Assembly (NCBI RefSeq): GCF_009184395.1
Contig: NZ_WEIC01000001.1
Location: 1 to 64,000 of the forward strand
DNA length: 64,000 nt
Reading direction: 5' to 3'
From: Amylibacter sp. SFDW26
GTDB taxonomy: Bacteria > Pseudomonadota > Alphaproteobacteria > Rhodobacterales > Rhodobacteraceae
The notes under the pieces are model-generated. The model saw only the letters and a list, made by a program, of their open reading frames with translations, searched no databases and was not told the DNA's origin. Of this stretch, positions 55,932-64,000 are shown in pieces. How positions within the stretch are numbered: position 1 is the stretch's first letter; every line of letters starts with the position of its first letter. Position numbers and translations under genes: made by a program.

Positions 55932-58600
55932 TCCTTTTCTTTGTCTTCAGACGTTTGTGACATCTGTAACAACCATCCTATGCCAGCCAATGTCAGGCCA
56001 AGGACGATAAATACGGTTGCACGTGCTAAACCTTGCATACCTGCAGTATCAAATAGGAATACTTTTGCGGCTGTAAGCGCGGCAAGTCCCATGCCTACTT
56101 TGCGTAAGATTGGGCTTTTGCGTGTGATGGCCAAAACGATTGTGGTTACAGTGGCTGTTAATAGGATAACTGTATAAGTATAAAGTTCGCCCACTTCCAC
56201 GCCGCGATCTAAATGGATAGATGATCCATGCCAGAAACGGCGGATTTCTTGGATGGTAATAAAGACACCAATTAATGCTGCAAATATTGCTGCAATCTTT
56301 TGTGTGATAAAGCTTGGCAGCAATTTGAAGTGATAAAGTGCATATGTTGTGATTGCAGGTAAGGCATAGGCGATCATTACGCTATCAACTGGGAAGATGC
56401 CCCTGATGCTTCCAAAGAATAGCGGTGACATCATTATACCAAAAGCCAACGTACAAAGACCAAGGGTAGAATAACCATAGGCAAGGGCTGTACGGATTTT
56501 GTTCATGCCATCTTGGATAAGTGTGCGTCGGAACTGGACACCTGCAAGCATGATCCAAACCGTGGCGTATAGACCGAATGACATGTGATCCAATCGATAG
56601 GTGCTTTCTGGAACCAGTCTTGTGATGACGACACAGGCCAATAAGGCAATCGTTAAGAGTGTTGCCGTTTCAAACAACACAGTGCGATCAGGCAAGCTTG
56701 CCTTTTGTGCCATTGTGTATCCAGTGGCAAGCAAAGCAACAATTGCGCCAAAGACGACCAATACAGGCAAGAACGGTTCATCCATTGCATAGTTTGGTAA
56801 TAAGTCAGCAATAACCAATCCTGTTGTGACTGTCACAAAGGCCCAGACGAGTAAACCTGTCCAATAATATTTAAACCGAATGACAAGTGATAAAGCGGCA
56901 AGGGCAAGTCCAGCTGTGCCATGCGCATATAAATCTGTTGGCAATGTGAGGTAGGCAATGAAACCACCCGCAATCAATGTACCCGCGAAATACAGATCAG
57001 AACCGATGCGGCGATGTCTGATTTTGCTGCGGAGCATCAACATGGCTGATCCACCTAGGAATATGGCTAATAAGACCGCAGATAACACCCACATATTTTC
57101 TGGTATCTGCGTTGTTTGATGCCAACTGATATAGGTCATCGCATAAATTAACAGCGGTGCCATCGTACCACTTGCGATCCAGTATAACGGGCGCACAGAA
57201 CGTGGCGTGCGCCAGAATGATGCGATTAGGAATGCCAAGGCAGCGATTGTGACTGTGCTTGTATATGTAAAGAAACGGGTGATTTCTGGCAGGAAGTTTA
57301 GCCAACCCAGTGGGCTGAAGATAGAGACCGTTATGACCAGTCCTGCTGTGAAGATGAGTGGCAATTGATCCAAGTTCTGGGCGCGGTGGTTCCAATAAAT
57401 CGACCATACGATCAGGCCTAAGAAGGCCATCAAAGTGACTTGCCATAGAATTAAGGATTGTGGGGAGGCTAAGCTTAATAATGCGGTGCCACCTATGGAT
57501 GTTAGGACAGTCAGAATGGTTGGATAATGCGTTGATAGGTTACTTAATGTGTTTGGATTCAACATATCCGTATCATCCCAACTTGGCCGTATACCAAAAG
57601 CAGGAACTGTCGTCACACCAAGGATCGTCGCGACCACATAGAGTGCCAAATAAGGTTCATTCGGAATATCTAGATTTAACAGAACACCCCATAGCAATGT
57701 GGATGTCACTGCGATTGCAGAGAGCCATGCCCAACGTTGATAGCGTTCAACGGCTAAGGCTGAAGCGAGAATAATTAAGAAATAGAGGTATAATATCGGA
57801 TGAGCACCAGCGCCTGATGAAACAAGCATTGGCGATACATATGCGCCTAATATACCGATCACAGCCAATACGGGGCCATAAATCAAGCTGCCTGCAACAG
57901 CGATGAAAGAGACAAGGACAAGCGCGCCAAAAGCAACGGATTGGTTTGTAAGATCGTATAGGGTGTGTGCCGCAACATTGCCGCCATAAAGGGATGCAAC
58001 ACCCCCTGCAGCAAGCGCCACGGGAACTGTGAACCAGCCTTGCATCCCAATATTGGGTTTGCGGCGCAGGTATTCTGCGCCAATGATTAAAGCTGTACCA
58101 AAGCCCAATGAACTTAAAACGCGGGCAACGGGACCAAGATATCCCTTTTCAATGCCATACTGGACAAAGAACAATCCGCCACAAGCCAATGACAAAGCTG
58201 CTAGCCATATGATCCAGTTTTCAGTGATACTTTTGGATGCGCGCGCAATAAGAGTGTCAAAAAACGAAGGTTCTGCTGGTGGTGTTTGTACAGGAGCAGC
58301 ATTAGAGAGCTGTGTGTCTTGTCGCTGTTCTGGTGGTGTCCACGGTGCTTTTGTTGCTTCGGACTTGGACTTTGGTGTTTTTGATTTTTGTGGTTCAGGG
58401 TTTTCTTTTGCCGCGACCTTAACCTTTGGTGGTGTTTTTTCAGTTGGTGCTGTGGTTTCAGCCCCAATTTTTAAACGCTCAATTTCAGCCCGTAATGCCC
58501 GCAATTCCGTCTCTGCGCCTTTTGCCTTTAGAAAAGCAATCAGTGGCATAAGCAAAAGATATGCACCCAGCAGTAAACCAATTATTGAAATGGCAGCCAT
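55928..58600 (-). CDS. DUF2339 polytopic membrane protein
   Basis: The 890-residue product is almost entirely hydrophobic helices (roughly 22-26 segments) after an N-terminal helix, a short coiled coil (LRALRAEIERLK) and a charged Pro/Lys-rich linker. The first membrane block includes FFVQYGIEKGYLGPVARVL, typical of DUF2339. Function unknown; members occur as very large inner-membrane proteins. ATG 58600 has GGGGAAT upstream; the frame to 58783 adds a non-membrane extension. Confidence 0.88.
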   Translation of the reverse strand: MAAISIIGLLLGAYLLLMPLIAFLKAKGAETELRALRAEIERLKIGAETTAPTEKTPPKVKVAAKENPEPQKSKTPKSKSEATKAPWTPPEQRQDTQLSNAAPVQTPPAEPSFFDTLIARASKSITENWIIWLAALSLACGGLFFVQYGIEKGYLGPVARVLSSLGFGTALIIGAEYLRRKPNIGMQGWFTVPVALAAGGVASLYGGNVAAHTLYDLTNQSVAFGALVLVSFIAVAGSLIYGPVLAVIGILGAYVSPMLVSSGAGAHPILYLYFLIILASALAVERYQRWAWLSAIAVTSTLLWGVLLNLDIPNEPYLALYVVATILGVTTVPAFGIRPSWDDTDMLNPNTLSNLSTHYPTILTVLTSIGGTALLSLASPQSLILWQVTLMAFLGLIVWSIYWNHRAQNLDQLPLIFTAGLVITVSIFSPLGWLNFLPEITRFFTYTSTVTIAALAFLIASFWRTPRSVRPLYWIASGTMAPLLIYAMTYISWHQTTQIPENMWVLSAVLLAIFLGGSAMLMLRSKIRHRRIGSDLYFAGTLIAGGFIAYLTLPTDLYAHGTAGLALAALSLVIRFKYYWTGLLVWAFVTVTTGLVIADLLPNYAMDEPFLPVLVVFGAIVALLATGYTMAQKASLPDRTVLFETATLLTIALLACVVITRLVPESTYRLDHMSFGLYATVWIMLAGVQFRRTLIQDGMNKIRTALAYGYSTLGLCTLAFGIMMSPLFFGSIRGIFPVDSVMIAYALPAITTYALYHFKLLPSFITQKIAAIFAALIGVFITIQEIRRFWHGSSIHLDRGVEVGELYTYTVILLTATVTTIVLAITRKSPILRKVGMGLAALTAAKVFLFDTAGMQGLARATVFIVLGLTLAGIGWLLQMSQTSEDKEKD

Positions 58601-58741
58601 AAAAATTCCCCTTATAATTGGGTGCAACCTGACCAACAGCTGGAGGGTTGTCAATAAATTTGGCACATATTTGCGAGTTCTACTTTGACGTTTTGATTTT
58701 CTGTGCCACGCTTTGTTATCAGCACTATGAGAGGCAAAGGT

Positions 58742-59605
58742 ATGAAGTATAATCCGCAAAATACAGGGCCGCAAAATGCACAAGCATTAAAGGATGTCGA
58801 GCCTACGGTTTGTTACCCGATCAATACTTTGCCGAAGCCGCAGATGGCGCTTTTTGAGAATGCTCGCAAGGATATGTCATTGGTGGATCAGGTGATTATA
58901 CCACCGCGTGATGCGCGATGCTTTACTGTGCCAGCGGGACACTTCTTTCGGATTGTAAGCGTGGAAGGGTCGCAGGTGGGGGATTTGAACCTGTGGAATG
59001 CGCAGGACTTAGACGAAAAATTCTATTCTGGTAAAACGCGTGCTTTGCACGGAACGCATATCAGCACAGGGGATCAGATGTGGTCCAGCTTTCCTGCGAT
59101 GCGCCCTATGGCAACGGTGACACATGATACGTTGGATTGGTATGGTTGGGATCAATATGGTGGATCTGTGCATGATGTGATTGGCACACGCTGTGATCCC
59201 TATACGCACGATGTATTAAACGGTGTGGATTATCATTATTGCTGTCATTCTAATCTGACACGTGCATTGGCGGATGAACGTGGGGTATCTTTGAATGAGG
59301 CTGAACGCTATGTGCATGACGTTTTAAATGTTTTTATGTGTACAGGGTTTATGCCAGATACGAAGCAATACTTTATGAAAGCTAGCCCTGTACGTGTGGG
59401 TGACTTTATTGAATTATTTGCTGAGATTGATTTGTTGGGTGGCTTGTCGGCTTGTCCAGGTGGGGATTGTAGTGCGTCACATTCAAGTGATGCAGCACAG
59501 TGTTATCCTTTAAAGGTGGAAATTTATAAACCGAAAGAGGGGGCATTGAAAGAGTGGACGCCTCCAGCATTAAATGGATACTCACGCAGCCATGGGGTTG
59601 AGTAA
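58742..59605 (+). CDS. DUF1989 / urea-carboxylase-associated family protein
   Basis: The 287-residue product has the DUF1989 signature: PPRDARCFTVPAGHFFRI, DLNLWNAQD, DVIGTRCDPYTHDVLNG and the C-terminal LSACPGGDCS (two Cys). The family occurs near urea carboxylase and in guanidine or amino-acid metabolism and probably binds metal. ATG 58742 with AGGCAAAGG upstream is preferred to 58703. Confidence 0.88.
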   Translation: MKYNPQNTGPQNAQALKDVEPTVCYPINTLPKPQMALFENARKDMSLVDQVIIPPRDARCFTVPAGHFFRIVSVEGSQVGDLNLWNAQDLDEKFYSGKTRALHGTHISTGDQMWSSFPAMRPMATVTHDTLDWYGWDQYGGSVHDVIGTRCDPYTHDVLNGVDYHYCCHSNLTRALADERGVSLNEAERYVHDVLNVFMCTGFMPDTKQYFMKASPVRVGDFIELFAEIDLLGGLSACPGGDCSASHSSDAAQCYPLKVEIYKPKEGALKEWTPPALNGYSRSHGVE

Positions 59606-59694
59606 TCGGCTGATTTTCACCTATTTTTGCTATGTAGCAATTTGGCAGTTTTAAAAAAATAGGTAAGTTTCCGTGGACGACTAGGAGAATTGCT

Positions 59695-60444
59695 GTGCTT
59701 GCAAGCAAAGCGAAATATATTGGATGGGTGGCTGCAGTAGCGATTGCAGGGCCTGTAAGTGCGCTTGATACAACATCTTGTCCTGCAACGGCAGGAATAT
59801 TGCTTCAATCATGTGGGCAACCTGTTTCTGTCAATTTGCGCATTTTGCCAGATGAGATTACGCAAAGCCCTGATCATCTGCTGACTGTAGCAGGAACATA
59901 TTCCAGCGGAGATCGCTTTGGGATAGAAGGTTTGGTGATCAAAGATGGTGTTCAGATTAGCAGACGCTATCAAAATTGGGATGGTGTGTTGATTATCGCT
60001 CCTGATGGTAGACCAAACATTTACCGCGCTGATGATGTGACGGTTGACGGCGCAAACTATAATTTGAAAGATGCACCTTCACGCCGCGCATTTATACAGA
60101 AAGCGCTTGAAAGCCGTTTGACCGTATTACAATCTCATCTTTTGATATCTGGTGGCAATTTGGATTTGAGTGATGTGCCTGATGCGCCAAAATTCAAACG
60201 CCGTTTATTTGTGACACTACCTGATGGAAGCTTTGGTATTTGGGAAACCGAAATATCCGAAACGCTTTATGATGCCGCTGTACAATTACAAGCAGGTTTA
60301 GGGCCATATATGGCATTAAACCTTGATATGGGCGCCTATGATTATTGCCAAAAAGGGCCTGTTGGTGATCAAAGCGATTGTGGTCGTCTTTTGGTGTCTA
60401 AAGACAAATTGACCAATGTTTTGGAGTTTTCGCATAAAAAGTAG
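59695..60444 (+). CDS. Secreted protein, possibly phosphodiester-glycosidase (NAGPA)-like
   Basis: The 249-residue product starts with GTG 59695 (AGGAGA 6 nt upstream) and has a signal peptide (YIGWVAAVAIAGPVSA). The central and C-terminal stretches FIQKALESRLTVLQSHLLISGG, VTLPDGSFGIWETE and LNLDMGAYDYCQKG are reminiscent of the phosphodiester-glycosidase fold. The assignment is tentative; four Cys could form disulfides. Confidence 0.5.
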   Translation: MLASKAKYIGWVAAVAIAGPVSALDTTSCPATAGILLQSCGQPVSVNLRILPDEITQSPDHLLTVAGTYSSGDRFGIEGLVIKDGVQISRRYQNWDGVLIIAPDGRPNIYRADDVTVDGANYNLKDAPSRRAFIQKALESRLTVLQSHLLISGGNLDLSDVPDAPKFKRRLFVTLPDGSFGIWETEISETLYDAAVQLQAGLGPYMALNLDMGAYDYCQKGPVGDQSDCGRLLVSKDKLTNVLEFSHKK

Positions 60445-60542
60445 GTCAGTACATCTATGACGCACATGTGATTGCTTGTCCCAAGTTTAATCTATCTATA
60501 TTTTTGAAACGTACTAATCTGTTTAAAAATTTGGGAGTTATT

Positions 60543-61007
60543 ATGCTAAAGAAATTTGGGCTTATCGCAGCTACACTATCAGCCACGCTAGCTATTTCTG
60601 TAACCACGACAACAGCACATGATGGTGCCACTGGCATTGTTAAGGAGCGCATGGAGTCTATGGAACATGTTGCTGGCACAATGAAACTATTGTCGAAAAT
60701 GGCGAGCGGAGAAGTTGCTTTTGACGGTAAGACCGCATCTTTGGCAACAAAAGAAGTTGCAAAAAATATGTCGACTTTCCCAAAACAATTCCCAGAAGGT
60801 TCGGATAAACACCCAAGTGAAGCTGGGCCTGCAATTTGGACGAACAATGCTGAATTCGTTGCGATTGCAAAACAATTGGAGGGTGCCGCAACCAAAGCGA
60901 CAAAGACTCTAGCTGGAGCATCAGATAATTCAGTTGTAGCGGGCGTTCTGGGGGATATGGGCAAAACTTGTAAAGCTTGCCATTCTAAGTTCCGCGTTAA
61001 ACGCTAA
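60543..61007 (+). CDS. Cytochrome c'/c556-type haem protein
   Basis: The 154-residue product has a signal peptide (KKFGLIAATLSATLAISV), four predicted helices and a C-terminal CKACHSKF haem site, placed as in cytochrome c' and c556. The N-terminal RMESMEHVAGTMK includes the Met/His region of the four-helix bundle. ATG 60543 has GGGAG upstream. It overlaps the convergent aldo/keto reductase by 4 bp. Confidence 0.9.
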   Translation: MLKKFGLIAATLSATLAISVTTTTAHDGATGIVKERMESMEHVAGTMKLLSKMASGEVAFDGKTASLATKEVAKNMSTFPKQFPEGSDKHPSEAGPAIWTNNAEFVAIAKQLEGAATKATKTLAGASDNSVVAGVLGDMGKTCKACHSKFRVKR

Positions 61008-61987
61008 GCGTATTTTTCGGGACCGTTCCACAAAGCATCGTTGTAACGGTCCCCATAAGCAAACCCGATTGGCAATAAACGGTCAATCTCTGCACGATCA
61101 TCATCTGTAAATGAAATTTCAGTGGCTTGTGCCCATTCTTCTACGTGACTTGCATAACGTGTGGCGGGAATTGGAACCATTGTATCGTTTTGATGTAATA
61201 TCCATGCAAGTGCTGCCGCTGGCACTTTCCAACCTTTATCAGCACAAAAAGCTTTGAACCCATCAATCATATGGCAGTTGTCAGAATAGTTGGGTTCTTG
61301 GAACCGTGGAATTGCATGACGGAAGTCTTTTGGATCAAGTTCAGACAAGACTGGGTAATTTTGTGCAAATATACCGCGGCCTACAGGGGAAAACGGTACA
61401 AATGTGATATCCAAAGCTTCGCATGTTTGTAAAACGCCGACTTCTGGCAAACGCGTCCACAATGAATATTCGTTTTGGACGGCACATAGCGGTGTCACGG
61501 CATTGGCGCGACGAATAGAGGTTGGTCCAACTTCTGATAGCCCCCAACCGCCAATTTTACCTTCTTTGATCAGTTTGCCCATCGTTTCGGCAACTTCTTC
61601 AATCGGACGATCGGCTTCGCGGCGATGTATGTAGTAAACATCGACATAATCAATGCCCAAACGTTTGAACGAGCCACGCAAAGCATTGCGGATATATGGT
61701 TCAGAATTGTTGAATTTGCGAGGCGGCCCCACATCAATTCCGCATTTTGTTGCAATTTTCAGGCCACGTGATTGCCCACCTAGAAATCGCCCAACGATTT
61801 CTTCGGATTTCCCCATGCCGTAAATGTCAGCGATATCCAGAAAGTCGATACCTATATCAACGGCTGCAGCCAGGCAATTTTGGCTTGTTGTTTCATCTGT
61901 GGGGCCAAAAAAACCAGAAAGGCTCATACATCCTAAACCTATTTCACTAATTTGTGGGCCATTTGCCCCTAATTTACGATACTTCAT
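61004..61987 (-). CDS. Aldo/keto reductase
   Basis: The 327-residue product has the AKR motifs GLGCMSLSGFFG, FLDIADIYGMGKSEEIVGRFL (catalytic Asp and Tyr), YIHRREADRPIEE and GGWGLSEVGP, with a late VPIPATRYASHVEEWA NADPH-contact region. It reduces aldehydes or ketones. The start is ATG 61987; it is divergent from the acyltransferase gene by 54 bp. Confidence 0.93.
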   Translation of the reverse strand: MKYRKLGANGPQISEIGLGCMSLSGFFGPTDETTSQNCLAAAVDIGIDFLDIADIYGMGKSEEIVGRFLGGQSRGLKIATKCGIDVGPPRKFNNSEPYIRNALRGSFKRLGIDYVDVYYIHRREADRPIEEVAETMGKLIKEGKIGGWGLSEVGPTSIRRANAVTPLCAVQNEYSLWTRLPEVGVLQTCEALDITFVPFSPVGRGIFAQNYPVLSELDPKDFRHAIPRFQEPNYSDNCHMIDGFKAFCADKGWKVPAAALAWILHQNDTMVPIPATRYASHVEEWAQATEISFTDDDRAEIDRLLPIGFAYGDRYNDALWNGPEKYA

Positions 61988-62041
61988 GGCCTGTCTCTTA
62001 TTTTTGCTTTTGCATTCTTGTGATCCTGATACGGTCTATAC

Positions 62042-63421
62042 ATGTTCGAAACAATAGAGATTCCCACCTGGACCGTTTGGTTGGCTGGTATTTTAGCCCT
62101 AATTGGTCTGTTAGATCGGATTTTAATGCCTACGGTGCGGTGGTATCTGACACGGCGTATGGATAAAGCAATTGCTGTATTGAACGATAAGTTACAATTA
62201 AAGATCCAACCGTTTAAGTTGATGCAACGTCGTGTGATGGTTGAACGTTTGGCTTATGATCCACAGGTGATTGAAGCGGTCCTAGAGCATTCTAAAACAG
62301 AAGGTGTGCCATACCGTGTGGCAGAACATATGGCATATGGTTACGCGCGTGAAATTGTGCCCTCATTTTCAGCAATGGGTTATTTTGGGTTTGCTATTAA
62401 AGCAACCCGTTGGCTGTCACGCGCATTATATCGGGTGCGTTTAGGGTATGTGGATGAAGAAGCACTAAAAGCGATTGATCCCGAAGCGACAGTGGTGTTC
62501 GTGATGAATCACCGTTCGAATATGGATTATATCCTCGTAACATACTTGGCGGCTTCACGTTCGGCTTTGTCCTATGCTGTTGGAGAATGGGCACGTGTTT
62601 GGCCCCTTAAACAATTAATCCGCAGCATGGGTGCATATTTTATCCGCCGAAAATCACGGAACTTATTGTATCGCCGTGTGTTGGCGCGTTATGTGCAAAT
62701 GGCAACTGAGGCGGGGGTTGCTCAAGCTGTTTTCCCTGAGGGAGGTTTATCTCGCGATGGAAAGTTGAAGCCAGCGAAACTGGGGTTATTGAATTATATG
62801 GTGTCGGGTTTTGATGCTAAAACCAGCCGTGACATTTGTTTCGTTCCCGTTGGGTTGAATTACGACCGTGTGCTTGAAGATCGTGTTTTACTGGCATCAG
62901 ATCGTGGCGATAAGACGGGGCTTTGGTTCAAAGTGTTCACCTTCTTGAAGTTTATTGTTCGCCATTTTGCTTTACGTATTACGGGTAAGTTCTATCGTTT
63001 TGGATATGCGAGCGTAAGCTTCGGGGCACCTGTTTCACTCAAAAAATTCCTAAAAGAGAGAAACTTTCGCAACCATGAGGCATTGACGAAAGCGCTTGGA
63101 AGAGAACTGATGGATAATGTTGGGCGTGTGATCCCGATACTTCCCGCATCATTAGTGGCCAGAATTTTTCTAACGAACCAAAAGAAAGCTTTGACCAAAG
63201 ACGAGATCATTACCAAGTGCAATCGATCATTAGAGCGCCTTCTTGCGAATGGTGCATATATGCATATCCCGCATAAGAATTTTGAGTATGCGGTAGAGGT
63301 TGGCTTACGCATGTTAGTTCTACGTAAAGCGTTGATTTTGGAACATGGTAAATACCGTCTTGAGTCGTCAGAATTACAATTGATCACCTATTACGCTAAT
63401 GCGATTGCGCATTTAGGGTGA
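62042..63421 (+). CDS. Glycerol-3-phosphate / acyl-glycerophosphate acyltransferase
   Basis: The 459-residue product has the acyltransferase block I NHRSNMDY (NHx4D variant), block III VFPEGGLSRDGKLKPAKLGLL and block IV FVPVGLNYDRV. A hydrophobic N-terminal helix (TWTVWLAGILALIGLLDRIL) anchors it to the membrane. It transfers acyl groups to glycerol-3-phosphate or lysophosphatidate. It is longer than PlsC and shorter than PlsB; the exact acceptor is unresolved. Confidence 0.88.
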   Translation: MFETIEIPTWTVWLAGILALIGLLDRILMPTVRWYLTRRMDKAIAVLNDKLQLKIQPFKLMQRRVMVERLAYDPQVIEAVLEHSKTEGVPYRVAEHMAYGYAREIVPSFSAMGYFGFAIKATRWLSRALYRVRLGYVDEEALKAIDPEATVVFVMNHRSNMDYILVTYLAASRSALSYAVGEWARVWPLKQLIRSMGAYFIRRKSRNLLYRRVLARYVQMATEAGVAQAVFPEGGLSRDGKLKPAKLGLLNYMVSGFDAKTSRDICFVPVGLNYDRVLEDRVLLASDRGDKTGLWFKVFTFLKFIVRHFALRITGKFYRFGYASVSFGAPVSLKKFLKERNFRNHEALTKALGRELMDNVGRVIPILPASLVARIFLTNQKKALTKDEIITKCNRSLERLLANGAYMHIPHKNFEYAVEVGLRMLVLRKALILEHGKYRLESSELQLITYYANAIAHLG

Positions 63422-63435
63422 AACAGGGGTGTTTT

Positions 63436-63516
63436 ATGCAAAAACATTGGGGTGACATATCTGTTAGTGAGGCCTATAAGGACCGCGAAATTCTTAGCAA
63501 AATGGCACAGACATGA
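63436..63516 (+). CDS. Possible 26-residue ORF before ppaC
   Basis: The frame from ATG 63436 encodes a charged 26-residue peptide (HWGDISVSEAYKDREILSKM) whose stop overlaps the pyrophosphatase ATG as ATGA. AGGGGT lies upstream. It may be a translated leader that couples the downstream gene, or a chance ORF. Confidence 0.35.
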   Translation: MQKHWGDISVSEAYKDREILSKMAQT

Positions 63517-64000
63517 TTAAAGTTTTTGGGCACAAAGCCCCTGATACAGACGCAACCGGTTCCGCAATTATCTGGAGCTGGTTTCTTGGCACAAAAGACG
63601 TAGAAGCGACACCTTATGTTTTGGGCACACCAAACACAGAAGCTGCATTCGTTTTGGAACGTTGGGGTTATGAAACACCTGAATTGTTAGAAACGGTAAC
63701 AGCTGATGATATGGTTGTTGTTGTTGATACGAACAATCCCGCTGAATTGCCTGAGGGTATTAATGACACAACAATTATCGAAATCATCGATCATCACATG
63801 TTAGTGGGTGGTTTGAAAACCAGCCAACCTATTAACATCACAATCGCACCTATGGCATCGACTGCGACTGTTATGGCCGACATGATGGGCGATGATTTGG
63901 AAACAGCACCTGACGCGATCAAAGGTTTGATCCTGTCTTGTATCTTGTCTGATACATTAGAATTCCGCAGCCCGACCACAACTGACTTTGATGTCGAATT
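63513..64000 (+). CDS. ppaC: Manganese-dependent inorganic pyrophosphatase (partial, cut by window end)
   Basis: The visible 162 codons read MIKVFGHKAPDTDATGSAI, the first metal site of class C (family II) pyrophosphatases, then VVVDTNNPAEL and IIEIIDHHMLVGG with the DHH motif, ATVMADMM and SCILSDTLEFRSPTT. The enzyme hydrolyses pyrophosphate with Mn2+. The gene continues past base 64000, so the C-terminal DHHA2 domain is not seen. Start ATG 63513 is supported by the overlap with the upstream small ORF. Confidence 0.95.
   Translation, partial: MIKVFGHKAPDTDATGSAIIWSWFLGTKDVEATPYVLGTPNTEAAFVLERWGYETPELLETVTADDMVVVVDTNNPAELPEGINDTTIIEIIDHHMLVGGLKTSQPINITIAPMASTATVMADMMGDDLETAPDAIKGLILSCILSDTLEFRSPTTTDFDVE

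Noticed and set aside
58029-58688. 219-codon plus-strand frame opposite the DUF2339 gene
   Set aside because: Antisense to the N-terminal linker and first helices of DUF2339; repetitive composition and no start signal.

Overview
The window looks like chromosomal DNA of a low-GC marine member of the Rhodobacterales (Alphaproteobacteria). This rests on gene content and order: mdh, sucC-sucD-sucA-sucB-lpd and sdhC-D-A-B, a TIGR02300-type protein, a DUF1289 protein, a hemP/imelysin/di-haem iron cluster, an Irr (ICE) box, and a GntR regulator that resembles AkgR. No phage, insertion sequence, CRISPR array or rRNA operon is visible. There is one tRNA gene, tRNA-Ala(GGC).

Layout. 1-8.3 kb is an iron-handling region. 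One minus-strand operon runs hemP (58 aa, GTG start), a small unknown protein, imelysin and a porin-like protein. A second runs di-haem oxidoreductase, a second imelysin and DUF1513. A plus-strand dps with an Irr box and a DUF1289 gene lie between them. 8.5-12.5 kb holds a cytochrome P450, a glutamate dehydrogenase and an RpiR regulator. 12.7-16.4 kb is a five-gene stress or detoxification operon (GST, ChrR-like cupin, SDR, flavin amine oxidase, TetR) with a palindromic operator in its promoter. 16.4-23.5 kb is a divergent acid-sugar-like catabolic locus (OtnC, OtnK, lactonase-like MBL and ABM enzymes on one side; an isopropylmalate-dehydrogenase-family enzyme, a Gfo/Idh/MocA enzyme, a GntR regulator and an Fe-ADH on the other), with an 18-bp perfect palindrome between the arms.

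23.7-28.7 kb is an AT-rich three-gene chaperone unit (HscC-type Hsp70, J-like protein with RPD in place of HPD, membrane/coiled-coil protein). It ends next to the tRNA. 29-32 kb holds TIGR02300, a YgjP-like metallopeptidase, the AkgR-like regulator and an ABC permease without a nucleotide-binding domain. 32-42.3 kb is the sucCDAB-lpd operon, interrupted by accessory genes and closed by a strong bidirectional terminator. 42.5-44.9 kb is a RimB/RimK/aspartoacylase triad, followed upstream by mdh at 45-46 kb.

46-50 kb has small membrane and unknown genes, a TesA-type esterase and PhzF. 50.1-54.2 kb is sdhCDAB with two small lipoprotein genes between sdhA and sdhB. 54.3-63.4 kb carries a KstD-like flavoprotein, a DUF2339 giant membrane protein, a DUF1989 protein, a NAGPA-like secreted protein, a cytochrome c'/c556, an aldo/keto reductase and a PlsC/PlsB-type acyltransferase. 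The window ends inside a manganese-dependent inorganic pyrophosphatase gene.

Regulatory logic. The 16-bp palindrome TTTTGTGATCACAAAA lies just upstream of the GntR gene at 30.17 kb. Its core TGTGATCACA occurs twice, 21 bp apart, upstream of sucC. This fits AkgR-type control of the TCA cycle. Iron control is suggested by the Irr box at dps and by a TGA-N9-TCA (IRO-like) element at the di-haem operon. Many genes are joined by ATGA, TAATG or TTGA overlaps, so translational coupling is common. All functional calls come from reading the sequence and knowledge of the families; no database search was run.
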